Shown: piece after piece, positions 25,201-32,913 of the stretch | How positions within the stretch are numbered: position 1 is the stretch's first letter | Layout of the letters: each line of letters begins with the position of its first letter | From: Gracilariopsis chorda | Taxonomy: Eukaryota; Rhodophyta; Florideophyceae; Gracilariales; Gracilariaceae | NCBI GenBank assembly: GCA_003194525.1 | Contig: NBIV01000002.1 | Coordinates: 682,001 to 746,000 of the forward strand | Length of the DNA stretch: 64,000 nucleotides | Reading direction: 5' to 3' | Position numbers and translations under genes: made by a program | Notes under the pieces: model-generated | Told to the model about the DNA's origin: nothing | Databases searched by the model: none | The model's input: the letters and a program-made list of their open reading frames with translations, nothing else

Positions 25201-26200
25201 CAATCCTTCGGGAATCTAGCCAACTTCTCGGAATCACTTATCCCTGGAATGTCGATCACAATGTTTCGAAAATCAGACAAATAGATGCCTACACTGGTTC
25301 TTTGCTTTAGCTTATAGAGTCTGTCTCGTGCTCTCACAATACTGTCTTTCGGCACAAACTCGTTTTCGAAACAGAGTTTAAAGGTTTCCCAAGTAGGCGG
25401 AACCTTTTCTTCCAATACCATCGTAAACCACCAGTTCGCAGCGGTACCCGTCATATAAGTTGAGGCGAAGTCGACTGCAGTACGTGCATCTATGTCAAAA
25501 TCTTGCCCAATTTGAACGAGACGAAGATATTTCTCAACGGAGTGTAACCATGCACAAGTAGTCAAGGCATCACGGCGGCCATCAAACTTATCAGGCTTCG
25601 GCGGTTGCATGAAAGACATGTTGAAATGTTTTTCTTCTTCTTAAAAATATTCTTCTTCTTGGTATTTCCAGCACCCGTAAGGAATGTCCTTCGGTCCCAA
25701 GTATCCTCTTGGCCGGAGGTGTTTTAAAATTCCATAACTCTGACAATACTTGACAGTAGACAAGTACTGCTCAGCTGCCTTTTCAGGATATCCCCACCAG
25801 TCTACCTACAATAACAGGGTGTGATGTAGTCAATGTAAACCTTTACGTTGTCCTTACCTTAATGACGCGGCTTCACGATAATTCCAGAAAAATCCACTTC
25901 AAAAATTCCACGTTTATATCGGCGGTTCTCCTGTTCGGTCGGGGCGGCCATAGTGGCCGGATTGGTAGCGATGCTACCAGTGAAATGAATAGGAGTAGGT
26001 AGACGGTAGATTGGATAAAACATTTCTTGAGCTGCTCCGATGCCTCTGTTAATCGAGAGCACCACGCTCTTGTATATACTTTAGATTCTACCCCCTGGAG
26101 AAATTTAGAACAATTTTGTAAGTTGTCCAGCACAGAAAGCTGAGCTGGAGAGCTTTCAGACAATTTTAGTGACGTAGATGACCTATCTTTCGACGTCACA
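22271..26200 (-). mobile_element. Ty3/gypsy retrotransposon fossil (gypsy A)
   Basis: On minus, from right to left: 5' LTR (25820-26200), gag core near 25619-25200 (PPKPDKFDGR, then WWFTMVLEEK), zinc knuckle near 24950 (CFLCHKPGC), then a long pol frame (24769-22496). The pol frame covers the protease-like region, reverse transcriptase with YMDDLLIF, RNase H (FRCHIDASQTAVGGTL and NDRELL), and the zinc-binding part of integrase (HFDVAKTLSRLSSFHW, then CMSCQQF) near 22268-22471. It is incomplete and broken, with few breaks in pol, so it is younger than the other gypsy fossils here. No matching 3' LTR is in the window; LTR B abuts it instead. Confidence 0.85.
25820..26200 (-). mobile_element. 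Probable 5' LTR of gypsy A, 381 bp
   Basis: On plus it starts TGTGATGTAGTC and ends CTTTCGACGTCACA, so the ends are inverted (TGTGAYGT). It sits just upstream of gag in the minus sense and directly abuts a Harbinger transposase fragment on its outer side (26201 on). TGGTGGGGATATCC, about 20 bases inside, is a candidate primer-binding site, though it is further in than usual. With only one LTR present the boundary is inferred from the short terminal repeats. Confidence 0.55.
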
Positions 26201-26500
26201 CTAAATAAATAAAGTGTAACTTTCAAACAGCTTGTCACAGTAGCTCTCGTAAACAGGCTGGAAAGATGAAAGAAGAGACAAAAATGTTTTGTGGTCAAAG
26301 CCACCAAATGCTATCAGCGATTGGTCGCATCTTGGTCCGTACAATATATTGAACGCAGAACATGACGAATGTTGTAATAACTTACAAGTAGTGCGTCGGT
26401 TACGACGGCGTCGAGCATTTAGCGTTATGAGTTTTCGAAAGTGCATTCCGGTTTTGGTTATGCAGCGTTGTTGGTGTAATAACATCAGGAAATGCATCGT
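26201..26500 (-). pseudogene. Fragment of a third Harbinger-type transposase, N-terminal part
   Basis: The minus-strand translation reads FNILYGPRCDQSLIAFGGFD, followed by HKTFLSLLSSFQPVYESY. This is the helical block (DQxLIxxxGFDHxxFxxLLxxFxPVYdxY) that precedes the catalytic core in a Harbinger subfamily common in algae and oomycetes. It differs from Harbinger-1 and Harbinger-2 in this window. It stops at 26201, exactly where the gypsy A LTR begins, so the gypsy element probably inserted into it. The Arg-rich start (NARRRRNRR) is intact, and no downstream part is found. Confidence 0.55.
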
Positions 26501-27464
26501 GTTAAAAACAACGCTTTTGAAGTTGGTTTCAATCTCAGTCTGTGTCTAAAGTGAATGAAGACGACGACGGTCGGATTACGTAGATGGTGCAACCACGGTG
26601 CTTTGTGCCTTGGAGATGAAGGAATGTGTCTTTGTATTTTTCGCACATGATTGGTATGCACATTACGCAAAGGAACAAAAACTGAGTAATATGTGTCTGT
26701 ACACATTTTATGTTTTTCGGAGTCACCCAGTATTACCACGTTTTCACTTTGTAATACAAACATTTTATGCGGGGGCTGTCGAGATTCTACAGCGATGATG
26801 TTGGAATTGCGAGGGCAGGGTGAAACAGATTGACACGTGTTGAAGATTGAGTGCGGAAATGGTTACATACACAGGACACGATATACACGTTTGCTCCTGC
26901 GCCTTGCTCAGGCGTCTCGCACGTTCGTTTCGGTTTGTTGAAGCGTAAACGCGCAGAACCTCATGAGGGTTAGGTTGGCAAATCGATATGGACGGAAAGG
27001 AGGGGAGCGAAATGGCCGGTGGTGATGCCGTGTGGCGATGATTGCTTGTTAATGGAATGACGAGATGTAGTGGCTAATGCGGTGATGAGAAAGCGGCGCC
27101 ACATTGCAAGCAACGGCAGCAGGAGAATTGCAAAGCAAAGGTCGCACGAAAAACGCGGGAACAGCAATGCAAATGAAATCCAAACTGGTGTCGCAATGTG
27201 AAACGAAACGAATCGAACAAAGTGGCACGCGGCATACATCGCAGCGCACGTGCCGCGCTGCACAGTGCACACCGCACACGTGACGGCGGACACCGCACAG
27301 CGCGGCGCCCAACCGCGCGTGCACGCGTAAAGGGGGGAAAGTCACCCCTGTTGCCATCCCGCCGTCGCTTAAAACCTCTTCCCCCCACAACCACGCTCCC
27401 TCCTTGCCGCCTCCCTCGAGCCGCAGTCGCCGTCTAGCGTTTCAAGTTCGCCGTCGTCCTAAAC
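26501..27464. promoter_or_regulatory. Transition zone and GC-rich promoter region of the gene island
   Basis: Composition changes here from AT-rich repeat DNA to GC-rich DNA with many CpG (27050-27460). The last 100 bases on plus are pyrimidine-rich (CTCTTCCCCCCACAACC, CTCCCTCCTTGCC) ahead of the ATG at 27465. The open frames in this stretch (for example 27049-27394 minus) are Arg/Cys/His-rich by-products of CpG content and are not called genes. Confidence 0.45.
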
Positions 27465-27854
27465 ATGACGCACTTTTCTCATCCGGATGATTGGACCATT
27501 TTCCACATCGCTGAACCCGGCGCGGCCTCCGACGCCTACTCTCTCAAGGCCACTTCACCTGGCTCTTCCAACAACGCCTCCGCTTCTGCAACGGACGGAA
27601 AGGACGCTACGTCGCCACCGAAACACTCTCATTCGCCGTTCATCAAGGTGTTGCCTCGAGATCGTACAGGAGAAGATGCCCGTTTACTGGACGCCTTGAA
27701 CAAAGGCTCCTCGTCGTCGTCCGCCGCCCCGAAGCCATCGTCGTCAAAGTCGTCGTCAAAGTCGTCGTCAAAGTCGTCGTCAAAGTCGTCATCAAAGTCG
27801 TCAGCCACTCAGCCCAAGTCTCGTGCAAAGCCCCCGAAAAAGAAGGGCGTTTGA
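27465..27854 (+). CDS. Small Ser/Lys-repeat protein, hypothetical
   Basis: A 129-residue protein in good start context (CTAAACATGACG). The N-terminus is hydrophilic (MTHFSHPDDWTIFHIAEPG), followed by Ser/Ala-rich sequence. A block PFIKVLPRDRTGEDARLLDA with a short helix follows. The tail has five SSSK repeats, made by a 12-bp DNA repeat, and a basic end (PKSRAKPPKKKGV). The highly charged Ser/Lys tail suggests a nuclear or RNA/DNA-contacting disordered protein. I do not recognise the family. It is the first gene of the island, 525 bases upstream of glycyl-tRNA synthetase on the same strand. Basic residues continue in another frame after the stop (27851-28066), so a frame error or alternative C-terminus is possible. 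Confidence 0.55.
   Translation: MTHFSHPDDWTIFHIAEPGAASDAYSLKATSPGSSNNASASATDGKDATSPPKHSHSPFIKVLPRDRTGEDARLLDALNKGSSSSSAAPKPSSSKSSSKSSSKSSSKSSSKSSATQPKSRAKPPKKKGV
27738..27803 (+). repeat. 12-bp minisatellite coding SSSK
   Basis: TCGTCGTCAAAG repeats about five times with one variant (TCATCAAAG) near the end. It lies in frame in the small Ser/Lys protein, so length changes would add or remove SSSK units without breaking the frame. Confidence 0.85.
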
Positions 27855-28379
27855 CGTTGACGGGCAAGCAGCTCGCAACCAAACGGCGCACCCGCAGTTC
27901 CCTACAGCCGTCGCAACGCAGAAAACGCTTTCCGCCCCGAAAGCGAAGCAAACACAACTGTAGCAAAGGAAATGGAGCGCGTCCGTCAACCGTCTCGTCG
28001 CGAGCAACGTGGGCGCACTCTCCCGCAGAGCGAATGTGCGCCGCTGTAATCCGCTGCGCGTTGTGATCGCCTCCGGCGCCCTAGTTTACAGTTTACGCCA
28101 TGTTTTCTTTTCTATTTTTTCGTAGTACGTCATCGCACGCGCTCGCCCGCATGTAGCCCTTAGTAACCCTTAGTAGCGCTGTGGCGCTGGGTAGCCCTGC
28201 CCACGTGGCAACGTCATTCCGCTTCCCCCCCTTGCTGCTGCCTTCTGTGATAAACTCACCCTCGCTGCGAACGCAATCAACTCTTCAACTCAACTTCAAC
28301 CCCGCCGCCCTCCTTACATTTGCCTTTACGTTCATCGTCCCTCACCCCCCCCCCCTATTCCACTAATTAACAAACTACA
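27855..28379. promoter_or_regulatory. Intergenic spacer and leader of glycyl-tRNA synthetase
   Basis: The first half is basic-coding in one frame (27851-28066) and may be 3' UTR. From about 28200 the plus strand is C/T-rich and ends in a run of 11 C (28345-28355) just 25 bases before the ATG. I see no clear TATA box. Confidence 0.45.
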
Positions 28380-30464
28380 ATGACAGACGCTGTCGAACAA
28401 CTCCCGCTGCTCGAGGCCGCCCTCGACGCCGCCAGTCTCGCCTACAAGAAGCAGAGCCAAATCGTTGCCAATCTGCGCGCTGGTAACAACAACCGCAACC
28501 GCACAGATCAACTCCAGAAAGAAGAGACCAACCTACGTGACTGTAAACGTCAGGTAGATGCCGCTAAAAGGGCACTCCAAGCAGCAGCTCCTGAAACAAA
28601 CTCTGATACCCAAGCTAAGAACGTCGCTGCCGCAGTAGAAGGCTTGTTACGTCGTCGGTTTTTCATAGCCCCATCCTTTGAGATTTACGGCGGTGTTAAA
28701 GGTCTGTACGACTATGGTCCGCCCGGTTGCGCCGTTAAGAATAACTTGTTGGCCGTTTGGCGTCAGCATTTCATCGTCGAGGAAGGTATGTTGGAACTGG
28801 AAGCTACTTGTCTTACGCCAGCACCCGTTCTAAAGGCTAGCGGTCATGTTGACAAGTTTAATGATCTAATGGTGGAGGACGTCGAAACGTCTGACGCGTA
28901 TCGCGCCGATCACTTGCTGGGCGAGCATTTGGAAAACTTGCTGCAACAGCATCCGCAACATGAGCATAAGGACGAGATGCAGCATCTGTTGGCCACTATA
29001 GATGAACTGGATCAGAAACAGATGGACGTGTATTTACGCAAGTATGAGGTTACGGCACCTGACACGGGTAACGCTGTTACGAAGTGCTATCCGTTCAATC
29101 TTATGTTTCAAACTTCTATTGGTCCTTCTGCGACGCAGCCGGCGTACTTGCGTCCGGAAACGGCGCAGGGTATTTTTGTCAACTTTAAGCGACTGCTGGA
29201 GTCGGTGGGCGGCAAGCTACCGTTTGCGTGCGCGCAGATTGGCTTGTCGTTCCGCAATGAAATCGCACCCAAGGGTGGCTTGTTACGGGTGCGTGAGTTT
29301 CAACAAGCAGAAATCGAGCACTTTGTGAACCCCGAGGACAAGTCCCATGCCAAGTTTGCACAGGTGCGCGATGTAACTATTAACATGTTTGGTAGGGAAC
29401 AGCAGTTACACCGGCCGTATAAGCCGGTGAGCATAACGGTAGGTGAGGCTGTTGAGAAGGGCTTTATTGACAATGAAACACTGGGCTATTTTATTGGTCG
29501 CACCAGTATGTTTGTTGAACAGGTTGGGATGAACATGAAGTTTGTGAGGTTCCGTCAGCACCTGGAGCATGAAATGGCACACTATGCGTCGGATTGTTGG
29601 GACCTGGAGATTATGAGTTTGTCCAATAATAAGTGGGTGGAGTGCGCGGGTTTGGCTGATCGATCGGCGTATGACCTGGGCAATCACTCGGAAAAATCGG
29701 GGAGCGAGCTTCGCGCTAGGGTGAATTACGCGGAGCCTAAACGGGTGGAGGAGGTAGTCTGCGTGGCGAACAAGGGCACGCTCGGTCGACAGTTCAAGCG
29801 CGATGCACAGGGGATCATTAAGCAGCTGAGTGCAATGGACGAGGAGGAGGTTAAGACGCTCAAGCAGCAACTTGAGACGGGCGAGTGTAAGGCACAGGTG
29901 AGCGGCTTTGACATTGGGCCGGAACATGTGTCATTCCGCAAGGAGAGTAAGATGGTGTCTGGCAAGAGTCTGTACCCGTCGGTGATTGAGCCTAGTTTCG
30001 GGGTGGGTCGCATTCTGTGGTGCCTGTGGGAACACTGCTACTACGTGCGCGAGGGTGAGGACGAGGCCGATGCGCAGACGGTACGTCGTGTGCTGGCGCT
30101 TCCGGGGTGCGTGGCGCCGGTGAAGTGCTGCGTACTACCGCTGAGCAAGAACGTCGTGTTCGAGAGCCTGCTGGCGGAGGTGAGACAGAAGCTGAGCGCG
30201 GCCGGTCTGGTAAACCGGGTGGACGACTCGGGCACGTCGATCGGCAAACGGTACGCACGCGCTGATGAGATGGGCACGCCGCTGGGCATCACGGTGGACT
30301 TCGAGTCGGTCAAGGACGGCTCGGTGACTGTGCGCGAACGCGACTCCACCGCGCAGATCCGCTGCGCGTCGGTGGCGGACGCGGTGGACGTTGTGAGGCG
30401 GCTGGTTGCCGGCGAGACGGCGTGGAGCGACGTGCTCGCAAGCTACGGCAACTTCCGCGCCTAG
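28380..30464 (+). CDS. GARS: Glycyl-tRNA synthetase, eukaryotic class II, 694 aa
   Basis: Charges tRNA-Gly with glycine using ATP, in the cytosol and possibly organelles. The N-terminal WHEP helix-turn-helix (about residues 6-70) is typical of eukaryotic GlyRS. The catalytic core starts at RRRFFIAPSFEIYGG (about 90). ASGHVDKFNDL follows near 157. Then come YLRPETAQGIF (about 256), the motif 2 region LSFRNEIAPKGGLLRVREF (about 289) and motif 3 EPSFGVGRILWCLWEH (about 537). The anticodon-binding domain runs from about 573 to the end. Length matches the cytosolic human form (about 685). No targeting peptide precedes the WHEP domain, so any organellar form would need an upstream non-AUG start. 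Start context is CTACAATGACA. It is intact, single-exon, and ends 220 bases before the likely PP2C start. Confidence 0.97.
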   Translation: MTDAVEQLPLLEAALDAASLAYKKQSQIVANLRAGNNNRNRTDQLQKEETNLRDCKRQVDAAKRALQAAAPETNSDTQAKNVAAAVEGLLRRRFFIAPSFEIYGGVKGLYDYGPPGCAVKNNLLAVWRQHFIVEEGMLELEATCLTPAPVLKASGHVDKFNDLMVEDVETSDAYRADHLLGEHLENLLQQHPQHEHKDEMQHLLATIDELDQKQMDVYLRKYEVTAPDTGNAVTKCYPFNLMFQTSIGPSATQPAYLRPETAQGIFVNFKRLLESVGGKLPFACAQIGLSFRNEIAPKGGLLRVREFQQAEIEHFVNPEDKSHAKFAQVRDVTINMFGREQQLHRPYKPVSITVGEAVEKGFIDNETLGYFIGRTSMFVEQVGMNMKFVRFRQHLEHEMAHYASDCWDLEIMSLSNNKWVECAGLADRSAYDLGNHSEKSGSELRARVNYAEPKRVEEVVCVANKGTLGRQFKRDAQGIIKQLSAMDEEEVKTLKQQLETGECKAQVSGFDIGPEHVSFRKESKMVSGKSLYPSVIEPSFGVGRILWCLWEHCYYVREGEDEADAQTVRRVLALPGCVAPVKCCVLPLSKNVVFESLLAEVRQKLSAAGLVNRVDDSGTSIGKRYARADEMGTPLGITVDFESVKDGSVTVRERDSTAQIRCASVADAVDVVRRLVAGETAWSDVLASYGNFRA

Positions 30465-30684
30465 GCTAACTGTGTTGATAAATGTTTTGCGCTGTTTTGG
30501 CGCTTTTGGCGCGTCCCCGCCGCTGTTCTCCGCCGCGCGTTTGCTCCTTATGCCCCCTACCGTGGCACTTCATTGTGCGAAGTTCGTACCTTGTCCGACC
30601 CCCCCCCTTCCGCGGATCCCCCCCCTCCCCGGTGGGACCGTCTCGCTCGCGTGCCGAGGTTCACTCCACCTGTCTTCCTGTGAT
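30465..30684. promoter_or_regulatory. Short spacer between GlyRS and PP2C with poly-C tracts
   Basis: Only about 220 bases separate the GlyRS stop from the likely PP2C start. The spacer holds two plus-strand C runs (9 C at 30599-30607 and 8 C at 30618-30625). It must contain both the GlyRS 3' end signal and the PP2C promoter and leader. Confidence 0.5.
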
Positions 30685-32445
30685 ATGCTCGCCCCGCGTC
30701 GCCGGCGCTCGTCGTCCCCGCGCCCATCCGCCCCGCCCCGCCCTTCTTCTCCCACCCGGCAACCCTTCCGCCCCCGCATGCGCTGGCGACGCGCATTGAG
30801 CCCCTCCCCAAACCCGCCTTCGATGCCCCCCTCCCACCCTCCCGCCCCGCCCGATTCCGTCAACTCAGAGCCGTCCACGCGCGATTCTTTCCCCCCAAAG
30901 CTCTCCAAGACGCCGCCCTTCCGCAGATTACAGCACCTCTTCTCATCCACTCACCACGATGCCGTACGTCGTCACGAGAACCTTCGCAGCACTAAGCGTC
31001 GCGTTATCATGCTGCGCAGACAGCCGGATCACGCCCGCGTGCGGATGCGGGTCGGCTTTCGATCCCGTACCGGCTGGGAACCTATTCGAGTCGCCAAGGA
31101 GAATCAGGACTGTGTCGTCGCCCTTGTGCCCTGGGGACCGCAGTCCGAGTTTAGTTTGATGGCCGTCTTAGACGGTCATGGCCGTTATGGTCATCACTGT
31201 TCTATCTTCATTGCCCAGCGTATTGAGGCCTTTTTGAGACGAGTGTTAAACCCGTTTCGTGAAGGTGAGCAACTCGTCGCCAATGCTTTGTACCGTGCAA
31301 TCATGTACGCGGAAAGTCGACTTGAGGCGCCACCTCATACTTTTGATTACAGTCTTAGCGGCTCAACGGCTACCATTGTCTTATTGCAGGGTGCTACCTT
31401 GTATTGCGCCAATGTGGGCGATAGTCGAGCTGTCTTGGGGCGCCTCACTTGTGACGAGTGTGCTTCCGCTATTTCCGATCAGCGTGATCAAAACAACATT
31501 ACTGAGGCGAGGCGTCGTGCCACCCTTGGCACATGTTGCGGCGAGCGCGATCCTACCTATGTGGCCATCCCGATCACAGTTGATCAGAAACCATCACGTC
31601 CAGACGAAATGCTGCGTCTGCGTCAATCGGGTGCGCGCGTCGATTCGTGGGAAGGCGTTGATGTCGGTGAGATTCGCGTGTGGCGGCCTGATATTCGTTC
31701 CCCAGGTCTCGCGGTGTCGCGCTCTTTTGGCGACCTTGAAGTCAAGCGATACGGCGTCACGTGCGACCCGGAGATCTTCGCTCTGCGATTGCACAAACAC
31801 GATGAAATCCTCATATTGGGCTCGGACGGTATCTTTGAGTTTCTGTCCAATGAGCAGGTTGTACGCGATGTGGCCGCGTGGAAACACGCTGGAATCGTTG
31901 CGCAGGAAGCGGCTGAGCGGCTTGTTCGCGTCGCTACCGACAAGTGGATCGAGGATGATTCTATCATTGATGACATTTCGTGCATCGTCGTCTTCTTGGA
32001 CGTGCTTTCCCCGGCCGCGCTGTTGCAACCGGATGAGCCCAGAATGTTGAGTGTATCGCCCGCGTCGACGCATATAGGCTCCTTTGTCTCGTCCAAGGCG
32101 AGCGCGGCAGTTGAATCTGGCGTTGCGGAGCATACTGCGGGGCGTGTTGCGATGTCTACTGAACTTGACGCCCCGTCGTCGCCAATGCGACCGGTGTCAC
32201 CCATCTTATCTTCTTCACAAGTGCAACGAGAACCACCACAGCCACAACCACCGCCGCTACAACAGCAGCAGCAGCAGCAGCAAGACCAACAGCAAGAGCA
32301 GCAGCAACAACAACAACAAAGACAACAAGTTACACATGGCGCTTCTGCCCAGAGTGTTCATCCCGACATGTCAACATTTGCCGGTGAAGCAGACGCCACT
32401 GACATGAACGTTGCAGAGTTTGACGACGTTCTTGAAATAGTTTGA
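30685..32445 (+). CDS. PP2C-type Ser/Thr protein phosphatase with poly-Gln tail
   Basis: A metal-dependent protein phosphatase (PPM family). Visible motifs in order: KENQDCV (metal-binding Asp), FSLMAVLDGHGRYGHHCS (DGHGxxG), GSTATIVLLQGATLYCANVG with DSRAVLG, PGLAVSRSFGDLEVKRYG, ILILGSDGIFEFLSNEQVV, and DDISCIVVFLDV with the last metal Asp. All signature acidic residues are present, so it should be active. A Pro/Ser/Arg-rich disordered N-terminus and a C-terminal Gln tract (CAG/CAA repeat) flank the domain. The open frame extends up to 30406, inside the GlyRS gene. I chose the ATG at 30685 because earlier ones overlap or crowd GlyRS; 30550 is an alternative. Substrate unknown. Converges with the membrane-protein gene downstream. 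Confidence 0.9.
   Translation: MLAPRRRRSSSPRPSAPPRPSSPTRQPFRPRMRWRRALSPSPNPPSMPPSHPPAPPDSVNSEPSTRDSFPPKLSKTPPFRRLQHLFSSTHHDAVRRHENLRSTKRRVIMLRRQPDHARVRMRVGFRSRTGWEPIRVAKENQDCVVALVPWGPQSEFSLMAVLDGHGRYGHHCSIFIAQRIEAFLRRVLNPFREGEQLVANALYRAIMYAESRLEAPPHTFDYSLSGSTATIVLLQGATLYCANVGDSRAVLGRLTCDECASAISDQRDQNNITEARRRATLGTCCGERDPTYVAIPITVDQKPSRPDEMLRLRQSGARVDSWEGVDVGEIRVWRPDIRSPGLAVSRSFGDLEVKRYGVTCDPEIFALRLHKHDEILILGSDGIFEFLSNEQVVRDVAAWKHAGIVAQEAAERLVRVATDKWIEDDSIIDDISCIVVFLDVLSPAALLQPDEPRMLSVSPASTHIGSFVSSKASAAVESGVAEHTAGRVAMSTELDAPSSPMRPVSPILSSSQVQREPPQPQPPPLQQQQQQQQDQQQEQQQQQQQRQQVTHGASAQSVHPDMSTFAGEADATDMNVAEFDDVLEIV
32255..32330 (+). repeat. CAG/CAA tract coding poly-Gln
   Basis: CAGCAGCAGCAGCAGCAAGACC and following CAACAGCAAGAGCAGCAGC units encode Gln with occasional Asp, Glu and Arg. 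Mixed CAG and CAA codons suggest the Gln protein sequence itself is maintained rather than a young slipped repeat. Confidence 0.8.
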
Positions 32446-32913
32446 CCAGCGGTCCTATCACAAATAACTTTATGTCCATAACACCGCTGCAGCGTTGTTT
32501 CGTGACCAGCAGTTTCTTCCCCATCTCGCGCTCCGTTTCTTTGTTTATACCGTAACTTTTGTTTCGTATCAGTGCACACACACAAATCGGAAGGTACGAA
32601 AAAAGAAGAAAGTCTTGCTCTATCCTACCTTTTCACGATTTTGCACGGGTCAGCAAGATAGTCTTTTCCATCTCAAGATATCATGTATTTAACGATAGAA
32701 AGGCCGTAATGCATCCTACATTCCCTATTATATCTTCTCCCGTAACCTGGTTCTTCTTGCCTCTTCCCCTTTCCAAAAAACCGTTCCAACACAAACATGA
32801 CTCCGTTCTGATATCGTGATGGTACACCACTTCAGATTCTCGTCTTGCCGGTATCCCACACAGTCCATTTTGCTAGTGTTATATCTGTTTCTCGCTGCAG
32901 TGGGAATTCAGTC
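32446..32913. other. Convergent 3' spacer
   Basis: It lies between the stop of PP2C (plus) and the stop of the membrane-protein gene (minus). It should hold both polyadenylation sites. Short frames here overlap one another and look like chance. Nothing else is recognised. Confidence 0.5.

Noticed and set aside
26970-27437. Overlapping Arg/Cys/Ala-rich frames on both strands upstream of the gene island
   Set aside because: Long frames on all phases in CpG-rich DNA with few possible stops; no family resemblance; position fits a promoter.
29406-30349. Minus-strand frames of 88-173 codons opposite glycyl-tRNA synthetase
   Set aside because: They are the antisense shadow of a strongly conserved gene.
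32084-32407. Plus-strand Ser/Asn/His-rich frame across the PP2C tail
   Set aside because: Frame-shifted reading of the CAG/CAA tract; not an independent gene.
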